Source: Polyporus tsugae (Eukaryota > Basidiomycota > Agaricomycetes > Polyporales > Polyporaceae). From it: DNA of 64,000 nucleotides. A program made the translations under genes and the position numbers. The stretch is from positions 2,418,001 to 2,482,000 of the forward strand of contig JAHRBS010000007.1 of the NCBI GenBank assembly GCA_024305745.1, written 5' to 3'. Below, piece by piece: positions 25,704 through 37,393 of the stretch. Numbering within the stretch: the first letter of the stretch is position 1; each line of letters opens with the position of its first letter. The notes beneath the pieces are model-generated. The model saw nothing but the letters and a program-made list of their open reading frames with translations. It ran no database searches and was not told the origin of the DNA.

Positions 25704-26331
25704 GACCAGCGCGAAGGACGGGAAGGGTGGATCAAGAGGTCGCATATATTAAGTGCCCGAAAGGACGAGCGGGGAGGGGCGAGAGTATTCAAAATTACAG
25801 CACAAGCAACGAGAGGAACAAGGTGGGGTCAAAGGAGTGAGGAGGCGATCTGGGGAGGTGATGGTGGGAGGAGGGAAAGAATGAGTGTGACTGAGTCCCT
25901 CTCGCTACCTCGTTTAAAAAGGGCCACGAGGGGGCACAGTGATGCGCAAAGTGCGAGAAGCCAGGATGGACACGCACATCTGTGTATTTACTTGGCACTT
26001 CTGACTTTGTGCAATGTCTCCGACATATCGCGCTGCTCCCTCGGCGCCCCACGTCCCTCTGTGCTTCGCCACTACCAACGCTTGCGCGAACGTTGCTCTT
26101 CGCCTCTTCACCTCGCGTCGATCGCCAGATCTGCCTATCTACCCCTCCACCTAAAGGAAACGCGGCACTGTATCAACGAGAGGACCTGCGAACAGCGCAA
26201 AAGGCAAAGCCTCGAGTTGGCTCGCCCACACGGGTAAGAACAGATCGTCGGTTGCACTTGTGTACTCAGCTAGTTCTACCGTGACACGATACAGCTTTCA
26301 GAGTCGATGAGCTGTTGCAACACTAAGGCAT
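25704..26331. other. Promoter of the orphan gene and flank, no gene seen
   Basis: On the minus strand 25750-25920 is CT-rich, like fungal promoters. The plus strand is CT-rich at 26030-26155, but no convincing plus-strand gene follows. Confidence 0.4.
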
Positions 26332-26996
26332 CTACTGGAATTGAGGATATACGCTCAATCCAGAGCCGCGACGTGCAGAAGCTTTGATTTCTTCAGGTGA
26401 GAGCCAGGCAAGCCCAGTAATTGGTAGTTCATTGGCTCTAGCCTGGTGATCTATACGAGCTTCAACTGGTGCAATGCGCGACTGTATGGGACCTGATCTG
26501 CGATCCTGATGCCAGCTGATGATCTCTCCTGCAGGCCCTCCACGAAGGGAGAACGCTGCACGAATGTGACACGTGACCTGGATCACCGGCGCCAGTGACT
26601 CTGAGGGGCAGGTGGGCGCGAGAACGAAGCGTGAGTAGGTTCTTTCTAACCACTTCGTCCACCATCAAGATTTGCCTCAATGCCCATGTCCAGCGTTATA
26701 TCGTATGCTTTATCAGGTCTGCCTCAAACATAGCGCATGCATGCCGTCAACAGGCGAATCAACACCAAGAACGAGCCACAAGCTCGCATCAAGGGGAATC
26801 GGAATCAGTCGACCTCTGACCAGCCAGTGTTCGACAGCTGGCGGGACATCAAGAGGCTGACCTCAAGTTGTGGGCATCAAGAAGGAAGGCATACACCAGC
26901 AAAACATGACGGAAAGAGAACACAGGACGTACCGGAAGGCGGTTGAGCTGCATGATGCCTTCGCATCGCTCCGTCCCCTGACGGACGACGAGTCAT
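26332..26996 (-). CDS. Doubtful small gene, function unknown
   Basis: A possible first exon begins MTRRPSGDGAMRRH at 26996 and ends at a GTACGT donor. A second open segment in matching phase reads QPLDVPPAVEHWLVRGRL then LDASLWLVLGVDSPVDG. A third, ending at a stop at 26332, reads RAAFSLRGGPAGEIISWH then ITGLAWLSPEEIKASARR. Composition is protein-like, but I could not place all splice sites, and the first acceptor would be GAG. It may be a decayed gene or chance open frames. Confidence 0.25.
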
Positions 26997-27769
26997 TGTG
27001 ACATGTCATGCAACGTGAAAGATAAGTCGTATGCAGAGTCGTGGTGTTTGTGACTATAAGCTTGCCGTCGAAGAGAGCAGTACGACGGACTGGTCGCATT
27101 CGGCCAGTCGGTTTTGCTGGCCTTGACGATGTCCGATCAGGAGGGTGTGCCTAGGCCGAGAGAGGCAGAGGGCGAGCAAGACATACGCCGATAGGGAAGG
27201 GACAAGAAGAGAGGGCAGTCAAGAGCCGTTGCCGATTTTTTCAGCCGCAAATTGTGGTGGAGCCAGACGTGCCCATCGGGCGACAACACATGAGCGATAT
27301 CCGCCGAGGGAAAGGGAAGACATAGGAAACATCAAGCTTCAAGAGCGGACGAATTTATGGCAAGGGGGACGTGAGGGAAGTGGCAGAAGGGGCGAAAGGC
27401 GAGGATCAGGATGTGGTGCCCCCTCGTGGCGCAACTCCGCGACTCGCCGGTCCGTCCCCCCTCGCCACTCACCCTCACCCCAAGTTTCCGCACCGGCTCT
27501 CACTTGCTTCTCCTCGCTTCCCACCCTTGCCCACTACAGTCGCATTTTCTATTTCTGAAAAAAAAAAAAAAAAGCCTTCCAATCCAACCCTTTATCCTAG
27601 TTTCCTCCAGCCCGCGTCGCAACCACCCGATCTTCAAAGCCTCTTCGCTCACGCACGCCATGCGACTCTTCTATCCACGTTCCAACACCGCCATTTTCTC
27701 CCTGCTGGACTGAATCGCCTGCCCCCCCCCTCCCCACCACCACCAGCCCAACACACCGTCAACCACATC
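26997..27769. other. Non-coding stretch with homopolymer runs
   Basis: Contains A16 at 27558-27573 and C9 at 27722-27730 within a CT-rich plus strand (27400-27780), which resembles a plus-strand promoter. The minus strand is CT-rich at 27140-27240. No gene is supported. Confidence 0.45.
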
Positions 27770-28512
27770 TCAGCTTAGCGGCCAATTTTCTATGGCGATG
27801 TTACCACCCCCCTTCGGTGACCGGACGCCCCTTGGAATAACCTCCGGACGGCAGACCACCGAATATCCACACAAGTTGCACAGTATGGAGGATAGGAGAA
27901 TGGTAGATGCGACATCCGGAGTGCAGATGATGGTAGCCCGTGGATCTGCGAGTGTTTGCAACAGGTACTACTCCTCCCGTTCCTAGTTCTGTTTCCCTCA
28001 TTCCAAAAATCCCTAATCCTATCGCGATGGCTGTATGCTCGCTCTGACTTCTCACCCACATTTGCTCGTCCCAACCATCTGCATCAGGACTCCATCCATC
28101 CATCTATACACATGTTCTAGCTGAGGATCTTTCTCGAATGTATCTTTCAAACTTCCGAGTATCTGAATGCCACCGCGGAAGAAATCAGCAACATGATCTC
28201 GATATTCGAAGATCTGCCACAATGCATTACGCCGCAGCAACACCGTGCGTAGACAGGGAAAGGAACCGGCATTTCGCCCACGGCAAGAACCTCCTCATAG
28301 TATGAGAAAACAGCGGCCTTCCCCGCTTCTTCATCTACATCGAAGTAAATCAACCCGACGACTCCCAACCCAACCCAGGGGCAATGAAGTACTTTTCTAG
28401 ATACGATGTTTGATTTCGTGGGAGCTGACCATGGCCAGCCATACAAGATATCTAGAACCCAATCCAGCCCGCCCAAAATTTTTCGACACGACTTGTACCT
28501 GAAGAGGACCAA
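27770..28512. other. Coding-like segments on both strands, possible gene remnant
   Basis: Minus strand: segments ending ...VLAVGEMPVPFP, then FEYRDHVADFFRGGIQILG...HVYRWMDGVLMQM, then ATIICTPDVASTILLSSIL...GNIAIENWPLS with a stop at 27770. They can be joined in phase, but one donor (GTCTAC) is poor and no start codon is found. Plus strand: MAMLPPPFGDRTPLG from 27793 and EYLNATAEEISNMISIFED further on, behind a CT-rich promoter-like region. I cannot decide which strand, if either, is expressed. A degraded gene is a fair guess. Confidence 0.3.
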
Positions 28513-28963
28513 TCCCCGCGCTCTTCCTTCTTGTGGTAGTGTTTAGAGCCTTTAGAGTCCCAGAAGATCTAGAATGAATAATATGTGCTTTTCGGTGGTA
28601 CCATCCGCCTTGAATCTTGATCTATACCGCTCCACTCAAGACTCGGAGCAGGGCAAAGCATGTAAGATGGCTTGATCTCTAGACTCTAATGATACCTGTG
28701 AATCGCGATATGAGCCCAAAAGGCACTAGTTACGCAGGAGTTGCTGTCAGCTATGGGCTACTGTACATGTATATCCCATTCGTACAAAGTCAACTTCCTG
28801 AACGAGCGACGAGTGCTGGTTGAATAGGCGCCCGATGAACAGTTAGCGACTTAGCGCCGTTTCATGCGCCAACTTGAACCTGTCACTCGGTAACAACTGA
28901 CTTGCGAGCACTTGTTGTCTCTCTGCCACCAATGTGTGCAGCCTAACGGAAGAGGTCTTCTCG
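28513..28963. other. Intergenic, no gene seen
   Basis: AT-richer flank ending in the aprataxin promoter. Confidence 0.5.
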
Positions 28964-30042
28964 ATGGCGCACCTGACAATCCTGCGCACCTACGCCGAGC
29001 GCGTCGACCCCAACACGCTGCCCCCGACCGTGAAGCTCTGCCACTCGGACGCCTCGGTTACCATCTTCGACAAGTACCCCAAGGCGTTCTTCCACTTCAT
29101 CCTCATCCCCTTCATCCGCGTCCCGCTCACCACCGCCAACCTGCGCGACCTACGCTCGCTCCTCCAGCTCCCGCGCGAGCAGGCCAAGGCGCTCCTCCAG
29201 ACCATCCGGCGCGACGCGCTCGAGGCCAAGGCCCTCGTCGAGGCCGAGATGGTCGAGCAGTACGGGTGCAAGTGGGGTATACAGCTCGGGTTCCATTCCG
29301 TGCCGTCGCTGGAGTACGTCCCCCTCCCGCTCAAGCACCTCCAGTGTGTGCCGTTTTCCCCCTCATGTTGATTTTTGCTTGGACAAGGAACGAAGTGTGG
29401 CTGACTGTGCGCTTCCTTTCGGTTGTCGGTTTACGCCGTGCGATTCCGCCTGACGGCCTAGGCATATACACCTACACATCATCTCGACCGACTTCCGAGG
29501 AGAGTACATGCGATCGAAGAAGCATCTGAACTCGTTCCATCCCACGCTGGGCTTCTTCATACATCTCGATGATGTGCTCTCGTGGTTCGGGCCCGACATT
29601 GAGCCAACGTGGTTTGCGATGGTGAGCACGCCCGGACCTATATAGATTCAGCTCCGCCGCATCGCACCGTTGACAAACGAATTTGCAGAAATCGGACATC
29701 GATAAGAAGGAGCACGAGAAGCTCCTGAAGGAGGACATGACATGTCCTGGGCATTGTGACCAGCTGTTCAAAACGATGCCCAAAGTGAGGGAACACATGC
29801 GCGGGGTTTTTGACAGCATGGTCAAGGCTACGCAGAAAGCGACGGAGAATGAGGCCGTGAGCAATGCCCCGGTCGACGACACCGGGGACGCTGACGTCCC
29901 TGCGGGCACCAAGCGGAAGCATGACCAGTCCTCTGAAGCAACCCAAACAGAGGACGCGGACGGTTCCGCTTCGGATGTACCGCACCCGGCCAAGAAGCAA
30001 CAAACAGCACCCCCTTCAGCAGATTTGCCACAGGACCCTTGA
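28964..30042 (+). CDS. Aprataxin-like DNA 5'-adenylate hydrolase (HIT domain plus zinc finger)
   Basis: Removes 5'-AMP left on DNA ends by abortive ligation; a nuclear repair enzyme (Hnt3/APTX type). Three exons (28964-29343, 29462-29621, 29689-30042) give 297 residues. Features in order are SDASVTIFDKYPKAFFHFILIP, the histidine triad HIHLHIISTDF formed right after the first splice junction, KKHLNSFHPTLGFF, and the C-terminal zinc-binding segment MTCPGHCDQLFKTMPKVREHM. A disordered basic tail with KRKH and KKQQ follows. The triad is complete (H-I-H-L-H) when the acceptor at 29459-29461 is used. The finger spacing C-x3-C differs slightly from the usual C-x2-C. Confidence 0.92.
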
Positions 30043-30266
30043 TTTTGCTCATCTCGCCGAATGTCGGTTCCATGCTTCCATCTGTACCATCGCCCTCGCT
30101 TTCGAAACTGTTCACAACGCTTTCCTTGCTGTTGATCATACGCAATTGTGCAATACGCATCTTCATTTGGTATTCTCTATTGGTGGTGTGTGGTGTACAA
30201 CAAGACAGGAAATCGTACAATCATGCTTCTCCAACCAATGTCTGCGTGTTCTCGTGCTCTACCATT

Positions 30267-32053
30267 CTATGCGGCGGTGGTTGCGGCAGCAGCTTTGTCA
30301 TCATCCAGCTTAGCTTGGCGATTACGCTCGGCCGAGAGACGGATGGCCCAGGTGAGCTCATAAGTCTTGCACGCATCTAGGACACAATGGCGTCCGCATC
30401 AGGAATGAAATCGAAGACTCTGTTGGGGAAGGCCACGCACCCTCAAAAGAGCTCAGAATCGTCGAAGTCTCCGGGTCCTCCTCGATATCCTCGATGTTGT
30501 CGATCAGGACGGAGATCTATGTAGACGACAAGTTCAGCATAGGACATCCCAGTATGCTCAGGAAATACTGACCTCAGAGAAGAACGGATCGTCGTCAGGG
30601 AACCTGTGAGCCTCCTCGAGGTCGCTGCCCGGTCTACGGATGTAAAGGATGGGCTGGACGTAGGGGTTCACCAGCCTAGTCGAAGTCATATCAGCAACCA
30701 ATTTTGCGACTGGCAGCTGCAGCAAGAGTGTTCACTTGAGCTGGTAGCCGTCTGCGTAAACCTCGAGCTCGCAGCTGTAGTCGTGACCCTGCAGAGCGAC
30801 CAAGTGAGTGAAACTTCCGACAGCGCCGCTGTCATACTTCCTGAATAAACCAAAGCGCGGTCAGGACACCAAAGAGGGTTGAGTATCGTAGGGAATTTCG
30901 CACCAGGTCGCCGCGGTGACACGGGGGATCCTGTTCTCGGGCGGAATCCTGGTCTCATCGACGGTCATCTTCGAGAGGTGGCCCGCGTTCTCGTCCCACT
31001 CGAGCGAGTGCGCGTTGACGGTCGACATGTCGACCTCGCCCCCGAAGTAGCGCGACAGGTCGCAGAAGTGCGTGCCCTGCTCCACGATCGGGCCCGCACT
31101 CTTGGACTTGTCCCACCAGTCGGGCTTCGCGATCGCCTCGTACGCGCACGCGTAGCGCGCAATCGTCGCCATGACCGTAAGGTTGTTCTCGATGATGATC
31201 TGCTTCATCATCTGCACCGCACGCAGGTAGCGCAACATGTACCCGACCGAGCAGACCGAGCCGCTGTCGCCGATCGCCTTCGCGACTGCGAACGCCTCGG
31301 GGAGCTCGCTCGCGGGGCCGGTCGCGGACGGCTTCTCGATGAACATCGCGACGCCGGGGAAGCACCTCATGATCTGGGTCTCGATGTCGCGCCCGGGCTG
31401 GAGCGTGCCGCGGAACATGGGCGGGGAGCCAACAATGATCGCGCGCGGGGTGTCCCTGGGGGACATGTTGCGGACGAAGTCCTCGAGGGTCTTGAACACG
31501 CGCGTGTTCTCGTACGCGGAGCGCACGAAGGTCTCGCATTTCTTCTGGAGCACCGCGGTCGCGCGTTCGACGGCAGGATCGATGAGCGCGACGACCTTGA
31601 GACGCGGACCGAGCTTGCTGTGTGGCGGGTGAGCACGGCGGGCGCGGTGGCGGGGAAGTGGAGACGTACTGTTCAAAGCGGAAGGAGTGGTTCCATGGGC
31701 CCTCGTCGGATCCTGATGACGCACATTGGCGTCAATTCAAACTGGGCGACATGCGGCTCCCGTCGCGCCGACTCACCGAACATGATGTTTCCCGCGCCAA
31801 TGAAGACGACGTTGAAGTCGGAGGTCCCGCCAATGTGTGTGGCCCTGCCGGCACGCGTAGTATGTCAGGAAGTGCACAGGAGGATCTGGGGTGAGTGTAC
31901 TCACTTGTCGATCGGGATGAGCCTGGATGGGTCGATCGAGGGCCTGCGCGAGGACGTGCCCGACGCCCTCCTGGAGATAGAGGTGGGCGAGTCGAGTGCG
32001 GACATGCGCCGCATGACAGTAGGCTTCGCGAGCTCAGAAGGGCGGCGGGACAT
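30267..32053 (-). CDS. Gfo/Idh/MocA family NAD(P)-dependent oxidoreductase
   Basis: Starts MSRRPSELAKPTVMRRMS, an Arg/Ser-rich leader of about 55 residues before the Rossmann fold (DFNVVFIGAGNIMFG). It continues KLGPRLKVVALIDPA, AIIVGSPPMFRG and the EKP motif MFIEKPSA. Then come SVGYMLRYLRAV, the catalytic-domain segment DWWDKSKSAGPIVEQGTHF and the C-terminal beta-sheet region (YDSGAVGSFTHLV...GYQLKLVNPYV). It ends in an Ala-rich KAAAATTAA. Introns near 31900, 31770, 31650, 30890 and further on were removed in phase. The substrate is unknown; members act on sugars, inositols or aldehydes. Codon bias is strong, which leaves a very long open antisense frame. Confidence 0.88.
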
Positions 32054-32738
32054 GGTGGTCACTGTTCAAGATGGGGCTCGGGGGGATATGGTGACGACGA
32101 CGTTGACGGATGTGGACGATAAGATGGGGCAGATATTGCGCGCGAAGAGAATGGGGGTCGAGGAGGAGGCAAAAATGGAGGAAGGGCGGCCGCTATATAC
32201 GGCGCGGGGGTGGGGCCAGGTTCTCGATCTCGGTGACCTCAGTGAGTCGACTGACCAGCCACTCGGACACTACGATCACTGTCAAATTGGCCCAGCTCTC
32301 TCATACCCTTCAGTCGCATTCAGTCGCGTCCCCGTTATCCATCATCGATTTTCTCTCGCTCGTCCCCGAGCGCACTTAGGCTCACAGTTTGAGGCGGTCT
32401 CGGATCTGCTTCCGAGGTGCCGTATAGCAGCCACCCAACCAGTCACCGAAAGACATCGACGGTGGCAGAGGCCCGGCTGGGCGCGACGCAGCAAAACCAT
32501 CTCCGGGCTCGTGCGCTGGATCAGCGCTGGATAGTGGTATCATCGTCATCCGTACAAGTACACAAATTATCATCTTGCGACGGGTTGCGAGCCCGCACTT
32601 GCATCATCCACCCCAACGAGTGTTACTCCATCCTCCTAGCCCCCTTCTGTCAAACGCCAACACGAGTAGCAACCAGCCCCAACCACATCGCGTGTAAGGT
32701 GGCCTCCAAGTCTAAACCCGACAAGTATCGGGCACCCA
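32054..32738. other. Intergenic, no gene seen
   Basis: Promoter of the oxidoreductase and 3' flank of the coiled-coil gene. No supported feature. Confidence 0.5.
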
Positions 32739-33420
32739 TCAGTGCGCGCCCTCCGCCGAGCGTCGCGACTCGAGGTCCTTCTGCTTGCGCTCCGCCGCCT
32801 CCAGCCGCTCCGTCATCGCGCGCAGCTCCTCCTTCAGCTTCTCGTTCTGCTCCGTCAGCTTCATCACGTTGCTCGCCCGCTTCTGGACGCGGTCCGTCCT
32901 GTTAGAACGCAAACGCGCTCGTAAACAAGGCCCCATAACATCCAGCACCAAGGACAACAGATATAGGCGCCCATGTCCGACTGTGGCGCCGCCCGCACCA
33001 CACAGGGCTGGGCATTGGCAAGGGGACGAAGTCGAAGGGAAGAAGGGGACGATGCACTCACTCCTGCTCGCCAGAAGGCTTAACCGCTTCGAGGATCGAG
33101 TTGAACGTCATGGTGAGGTCGAGGTCCGCCTCCGGCAGCTCGACGTCCAGTCGCTGTGGCTCCGTCGGCAGCCGCTCATGCGAGTAGGGCTCGTCGAACA
33201 GCTCATCGTCGTCATCGTAGTACTCTTCAGTCGGCTGGCCATTGCGAGAGGGCGTGCCCGCTCTGTTGTGCAGCGAGCCGGACGAGGCTGCCTTCCTGCC
33301 GAACGGGGGCACAACCCGGTCAGCCATGCAGCTCGTGTTTAAGCGCACTGGGCGCGTAGATCGCAACGGCGGGGACGCACCCGTGGTGAAAGTACTCCGC
33401 GTCTGAACGCCCTGGGACAC
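32739..33420 (-). CDS. Small coiled-coil protein, function unknown
   Basis: Two exons. The first (33420 to about 33060) encodes MSQGVQTRSTFTTGAS, a basic disordered region, an acidic patch (EEYYDDDDELFDEPYSHE) and LDLTMTFNSILEAVKPSGE. The second, after a GTGAGT...AACAG intron, encodes RVQKRASNVMKLTEQNEKL and a heptad-rich helix ending RRSAEGAH. Total about 170 residues. The coiled coil suggests an oligomerising adaptor. I do not recognise the family. Confidence 0.7.
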
Positions 33421-34234
33421 TCATCGCTGGTTATTCGAGGGCAGAAGACGTGTGCAGGGATGAGAGGGAGACGGAGGTGGTGAGAGCGGAGTGAGAGAGT
33501 GGGTACAGTTGCTAGAAGCATGTCACCGATGGGCGACGCGATTCGATTCCATGACATATTGATCAGGCTCCCTCAAGTGCCCTGGTCGGCTAAATATCTA
33601 GACTGCTCATGCGCCGCTTACGCCCAGGGCGTGTGGATTTGAAATGAATACACGTCGACGTCACTGCGGGATCTTGTTTGGATGACCTGCATTATCGGGA
33701 CAAGAGGTTGAAATCAGTACAGAAATATCCATTATGTACACAGTACAGACAGTGGGGCCAGAAAGTATGGACGAAGAGACGTGCCACGGCTACATATGGT
33801 CATGATCATGGTGGAACTACAGACGACAGCGAAGACAACAAGCAGGGAAGAGACTGTCCGAGTGAGAAAGACAGTAAGGTATTGCGGTCGTAAGTGGGTA
33901 GTAAGGAAGAATTAGCGACATGGCACACGGGGAGGGGTCATCAAGTGAAGCGAGTATATGCGGAGGGAAGGGGGACTTGAGCGGCCATAATACAGCGCAC
34001 CTGCGCGCAGGATACGACACTAATTGAGCGATAAGACTACGGGGGATCGTACCAGGGAAGCAGGCCGTCGGAAGAGGGAGAAATTACTATGCACAATACA
34101 TGGAAACAACATGACGTGAGGAGGTATCAAACGGGAAGTGACAAGGATATCGCAAAGAAGAAAACAGCAGGGAATGATTCACAATTCGGACAGAACGCAG
34201 CAACGAAAGCGAAGTCGAGGATAAACAGAGAATT
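33421..34234. other. Intergenic, no gene seen
   Basis: Purine-rich plus strand at 33760-34200. No consistent frame. Probably the 3' UTR of the next minus-strand gene and the promoter of the coiled-coil gene. Confidence 0.5.
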
Positions 34235-36108
34235 CTACACCACCTCGAGCACAGAGGTCTCCAAGACGCGGAAGTGTGTCTGGTCCTTGGAGAGCTCAGA
34301 CCAACCGACGATCTCGCGCCAGTTCATCGCGTTCGCCTCCTTCTCCCCGGCGCCGGAGAAGATACCGAGCTCGTCGTCGGTAACGCCGCGGAACATGAGG
34401 AACAAACGTGTAAACACGCAGTTCTCGACAGTCACGGAGATGTCGATCGCAGCCGCGATCTTGCTTGGGGACATAAACCGATACGCAATGTTACGGTGCG
34501 CGGAGAAGACAGCCATGTTGTTGCTGTGGAGTGATGCAGTCAGACGAGGCGAATGGGGGACGAATAGGGGAAACGTGACCGACTTAATGAAGGTAGTGCG
34601 GGCGAAGAGGGACATCCCTAGCTGATCCAGCACGCGCATGAGGTGAGGCACGAAGTCGCGGAAGGACATCGCGAATCCATTTCGGGGTGCGATGAACTCC
34701 TGAGGATCAAGCATGCCAGGCTCGGGTCTAATGTAGGTGGATAGATGGACAGATCAGCGAAGGACAACGTAATATCGGCACCAAGAACTCACATTGCCTC
34801 GTAGTATAGCGATGTTGCCGTCATCTCGGTCTCGAAGTGTTCAACGGCACCACCAGGGTGCACCCGGAGGAACCATTTGACCTTGGTGGGATTGTCCGGG
34901 ACCATTTCCGCTGGGGGCCAGCTCACGCCCATCTTCCAGAGGGCGGAGAACGATAGGATCACGTCCGCATACTGCTGTGAGGGGGCAAGGATGCTCAAGT
35001 GACACTTGGCCGTCGCTGGCTTGGCGACCACAGCGAGCTTGTTGATGACGCGAGAGTCGATGATGAGGTCGGTGGAGACATTTTCGGTGTTCTGAATGCG
35101 TGTGCCAGAAAACTCCATTTTGTGCACATCCCCATCGTGCACAATGTCGAGCTTCCCCCAGAAGACGCCGTCCACCGTCGTGCCATCCTCCATTCTTGCC
35201 ATGTCCAGCTCGTCGGAGGTAATCACGGTGTCCAGCGCTACGTGCTGCCCCGGCGAAAGTTCTAGGCTGAACGTGCCGGGCATCTCCAAGACAGGCGGCG
35301 GTCTGTGGGACGGTCAGCGATTGCAGAGCCCTTGACAGACGAAAAAACGTACGGGGGCGGACTATGAAGGCGAGGTAATGTCAGTGTATGCTCAATCGTG
35401 GGATCCCACAGTACTCACGGAGGTTCATCTGGCGGCGGTGGAGAGTCGCAAACAATCTCGACTCGTAATCCTTGGACGCCCGCGATCGCGATTTGATACG
35501 AGTCCTCGCTCGTCAGCTACGCACCGACTCAGCACCATGTAACCAAGGGAGGTTCGAGGGGGCATACATAAATATAAGGGCCAGCGACCAATCGCTGGTA
35601 CGAACTCCAGTCAGAAAGCCGCAGGAGGTGATGAACAAGAACACACACCGCTGCTTGAAAGGAAGCGAACTCGATAGGAACCCTTAGAGCCAGTGGCAGT
35701 TCGGGTGGAGGCTTGATCCAATCTCTTGCAAGTTCGTCCAAAGTCTGACATACGTGAGGTATGAACACTCATAGTGCAAATCGTGATTCCGAAACTCACA
35801 TGAAGGCTATCGGGAAGCTGGACGAACGATATTCAGTGACGCGGGTCGTTGAGAGATGCTCATAAGAGCACTCACTAATTTTATTGTCTCCATGTCATCG
35901 AAAACGAGCGTGAGGAGGCGTTGCCGGGAGAGGGCAAGCTGAGCCTGCCGCTCTGCGTCCTTGTTGACTTTCGGAGTCTTGAACCTGTTCCAGAACCCCT
36001 GTGAGGTGGCGAGGCTCGCATTCGAGTTGCTGTCGAAGCTACCAGTGATCAGATTACGACCGCGTGTAAGTTCTCGCCAAGTCGCACTCACGCAGGAGAG
36101 AGCAACAT
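34235..36108 (-). CDS. Uncharacterised multi-exon protein
   Basis: At least eight exons. The start MLLSPAFDSNSNASLATSQGFW uses an ATG at 36108 and an intron after MLLSPA. The body contains ERQAQLALSRQRLLTLVF, LPDSLHTLDELARDWIKPP, YQRLVAGPYIYL, a Pro run (PPPPDEPPPP) and GTFSLELSPGQHVALDTVI. It continues with TDLIIDSRVINKLAVVAKP, YADVILSFSALWKMGVSWPP, VKWFLRVHPGGAVEHFETE, RNIAYRFMSPSKIAAAID, TRLFLMFRGVTDDELGIFSG and MNWREIVGWSEL. These look like mixed alpha/beta domains under normal purifying codon use. No membrane helix or signal peptide is visible. I do not recognise the family; it may be a basidiomycete-restricted conserved protein. Confidence 0.75.
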
Positions 36109-37250
36109 CTCGCGGACAGGGAGGAGGGTAGGAGACGGGAGGAGAGGAAGGGATATGTGGAAGTCGGAAAGCGAGGACGAGCGGGATTAATATGGACTAG
36201 ATGGAGTCAGCGAGACGATCGGGATGAGGAGAACACGAGGCGGCGGCAACACGAGGCAACAAAGATTGAAGGCGGAATAAAAGACGGGCTCTGTAAGAAA
36301 GATTGTTCACGATTGGTATCAGCGATGGTGATAGATAGTCTGAGGCTGTAGCCCTCTCCACTCACCCTCTACCCACAAGCCAGTGCAATCCCAGGCATTG
36401 TGCGTTGCTGAAGGGCTCAGAGGGTCGAGGCGCTTGGCTCGCGGACTGGATCCCAGTGACCTGCCTCTGACCAGGTGGGCGCTGCTATCCGGAATACCAC
36501 GTGCCCCACGGACTCTGAATCGCAGGGAGGTTCAAGGTTCATGCTTCCTCGCGCTTCCTCGCGGCGAGCTCGAGGAGTTTCCCATCCAACAACCTATCAA
36601 GTTACCTAACTAACTGTGGGTACAAGAACAGTATCGCGGACCACAACGGAATGAAAGCCGAGGAAAAGCGCCCAGATCACTGCCAATTCAAGATACTATA
36701 CTGAACGCCTGTCGTGACTGCGGTCCGGCAGAGCACCACACTAAATTGAAACATATCGCAGCTAGTTCGAGGCGAAAGTGAACCAGGTTTCACTTAACGG
36801 TATGTCCTCCTATTTTCCATTACTACTTTCATGCAGAAGGACCGCTCAACTTTCCACCTCACGGTGCTTTCTACCTTAGTACAATCCGCAGTCGGCGAGG
36901 TGGATTGGGCGGACATTCATATGCATATTTAGACATCCGGCTCTTTCCCCTTCCCTACCCTTCCTCCTTTCATTTATAAATTCCTTGGCCCCATACAGAG
37001 GAACAAATGGAGCCCCCTCGGAATAACAATCTATTTGGGAGAAGTGATGTGCATTGCACCCGTTCAAGTTTTGATCGGCATCTTGGTCTTGGTCTGAAGG
37101 CCGACTCGCGAGCGCTTCATGGACGCAAGAACCATTGGCATAGCATGCGTTCTGACGCCCAACGTGATAAAACGCATTTAATCCATGCTGACAGGGACCA
37201 GACGGCTGAAGCAGCTGGTACCCACTATCGAGCACAGCCCACACTGCTTG
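36109..37250. other. Intergenic, 1.1 kb, no supported gene
   Basis: A 135-codon minus-strand frame (37283-36876) has ordinary composition but no start context or partner exon. Otherwise promoter-like DNA. Confidence 0.45.
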
Positions 37251-37259
37251 TATATAAGG
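37251..37259 (+). promoter_or_regulatory. TATA box of the iminopeptidase-like gene
   Basis: TATATAAGG, followed by a pyrimidine-rich leader and then a canonical leader intron. Transcription would start near 37280-37290. Confidence 0.6.
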
Positions 37260-37318
37260 TACGGCAGGAACCTCAGGCTTCATTCATCGTCCCCAGTCTT
37301 GTTGCCCTTCCCTCCACG

Positions 37319-37391
37319 GTAAGTCCCACACTTAGCTGGACTGTTGGCATTGTACTCACGCGGCATCCCTAATGCCTTTCGCCAACACTAG
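37319..37391 (+). other. 5'-UTR intron
   Basis: GTAAGT donor at 37319 and ACACTAG acceptor ending at 37391, two bases before the ATG at 37394. Removing it places the start codon 75 bases closer to the TATA box. Confidence 0.6.
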
Positions 37392-37393
37392 AT

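Noticed and set aside
27558..27573. A16 run as a retroposon tail
   Set aside because: No target-site duplication or recognisable element body adjoins it, and a CT-rich promoter-like region is a simpler context.
30879..32534. Plus-strand 551-codon gene
   Set aside because: It lies opposite exons of a clear Gfo/Idh/MocA oxidoreductase. Its composition is Arg/Asp/His/Val-rich, as expected of an antisense shadow, and it has no domain.
36876..37283. Minus-strand 135-codon frame in the iminopeptidase promoter
   Set aside because: It overlaps the TATA box and leader of a well-supported plus-strand gene and has no splice partner or motif.
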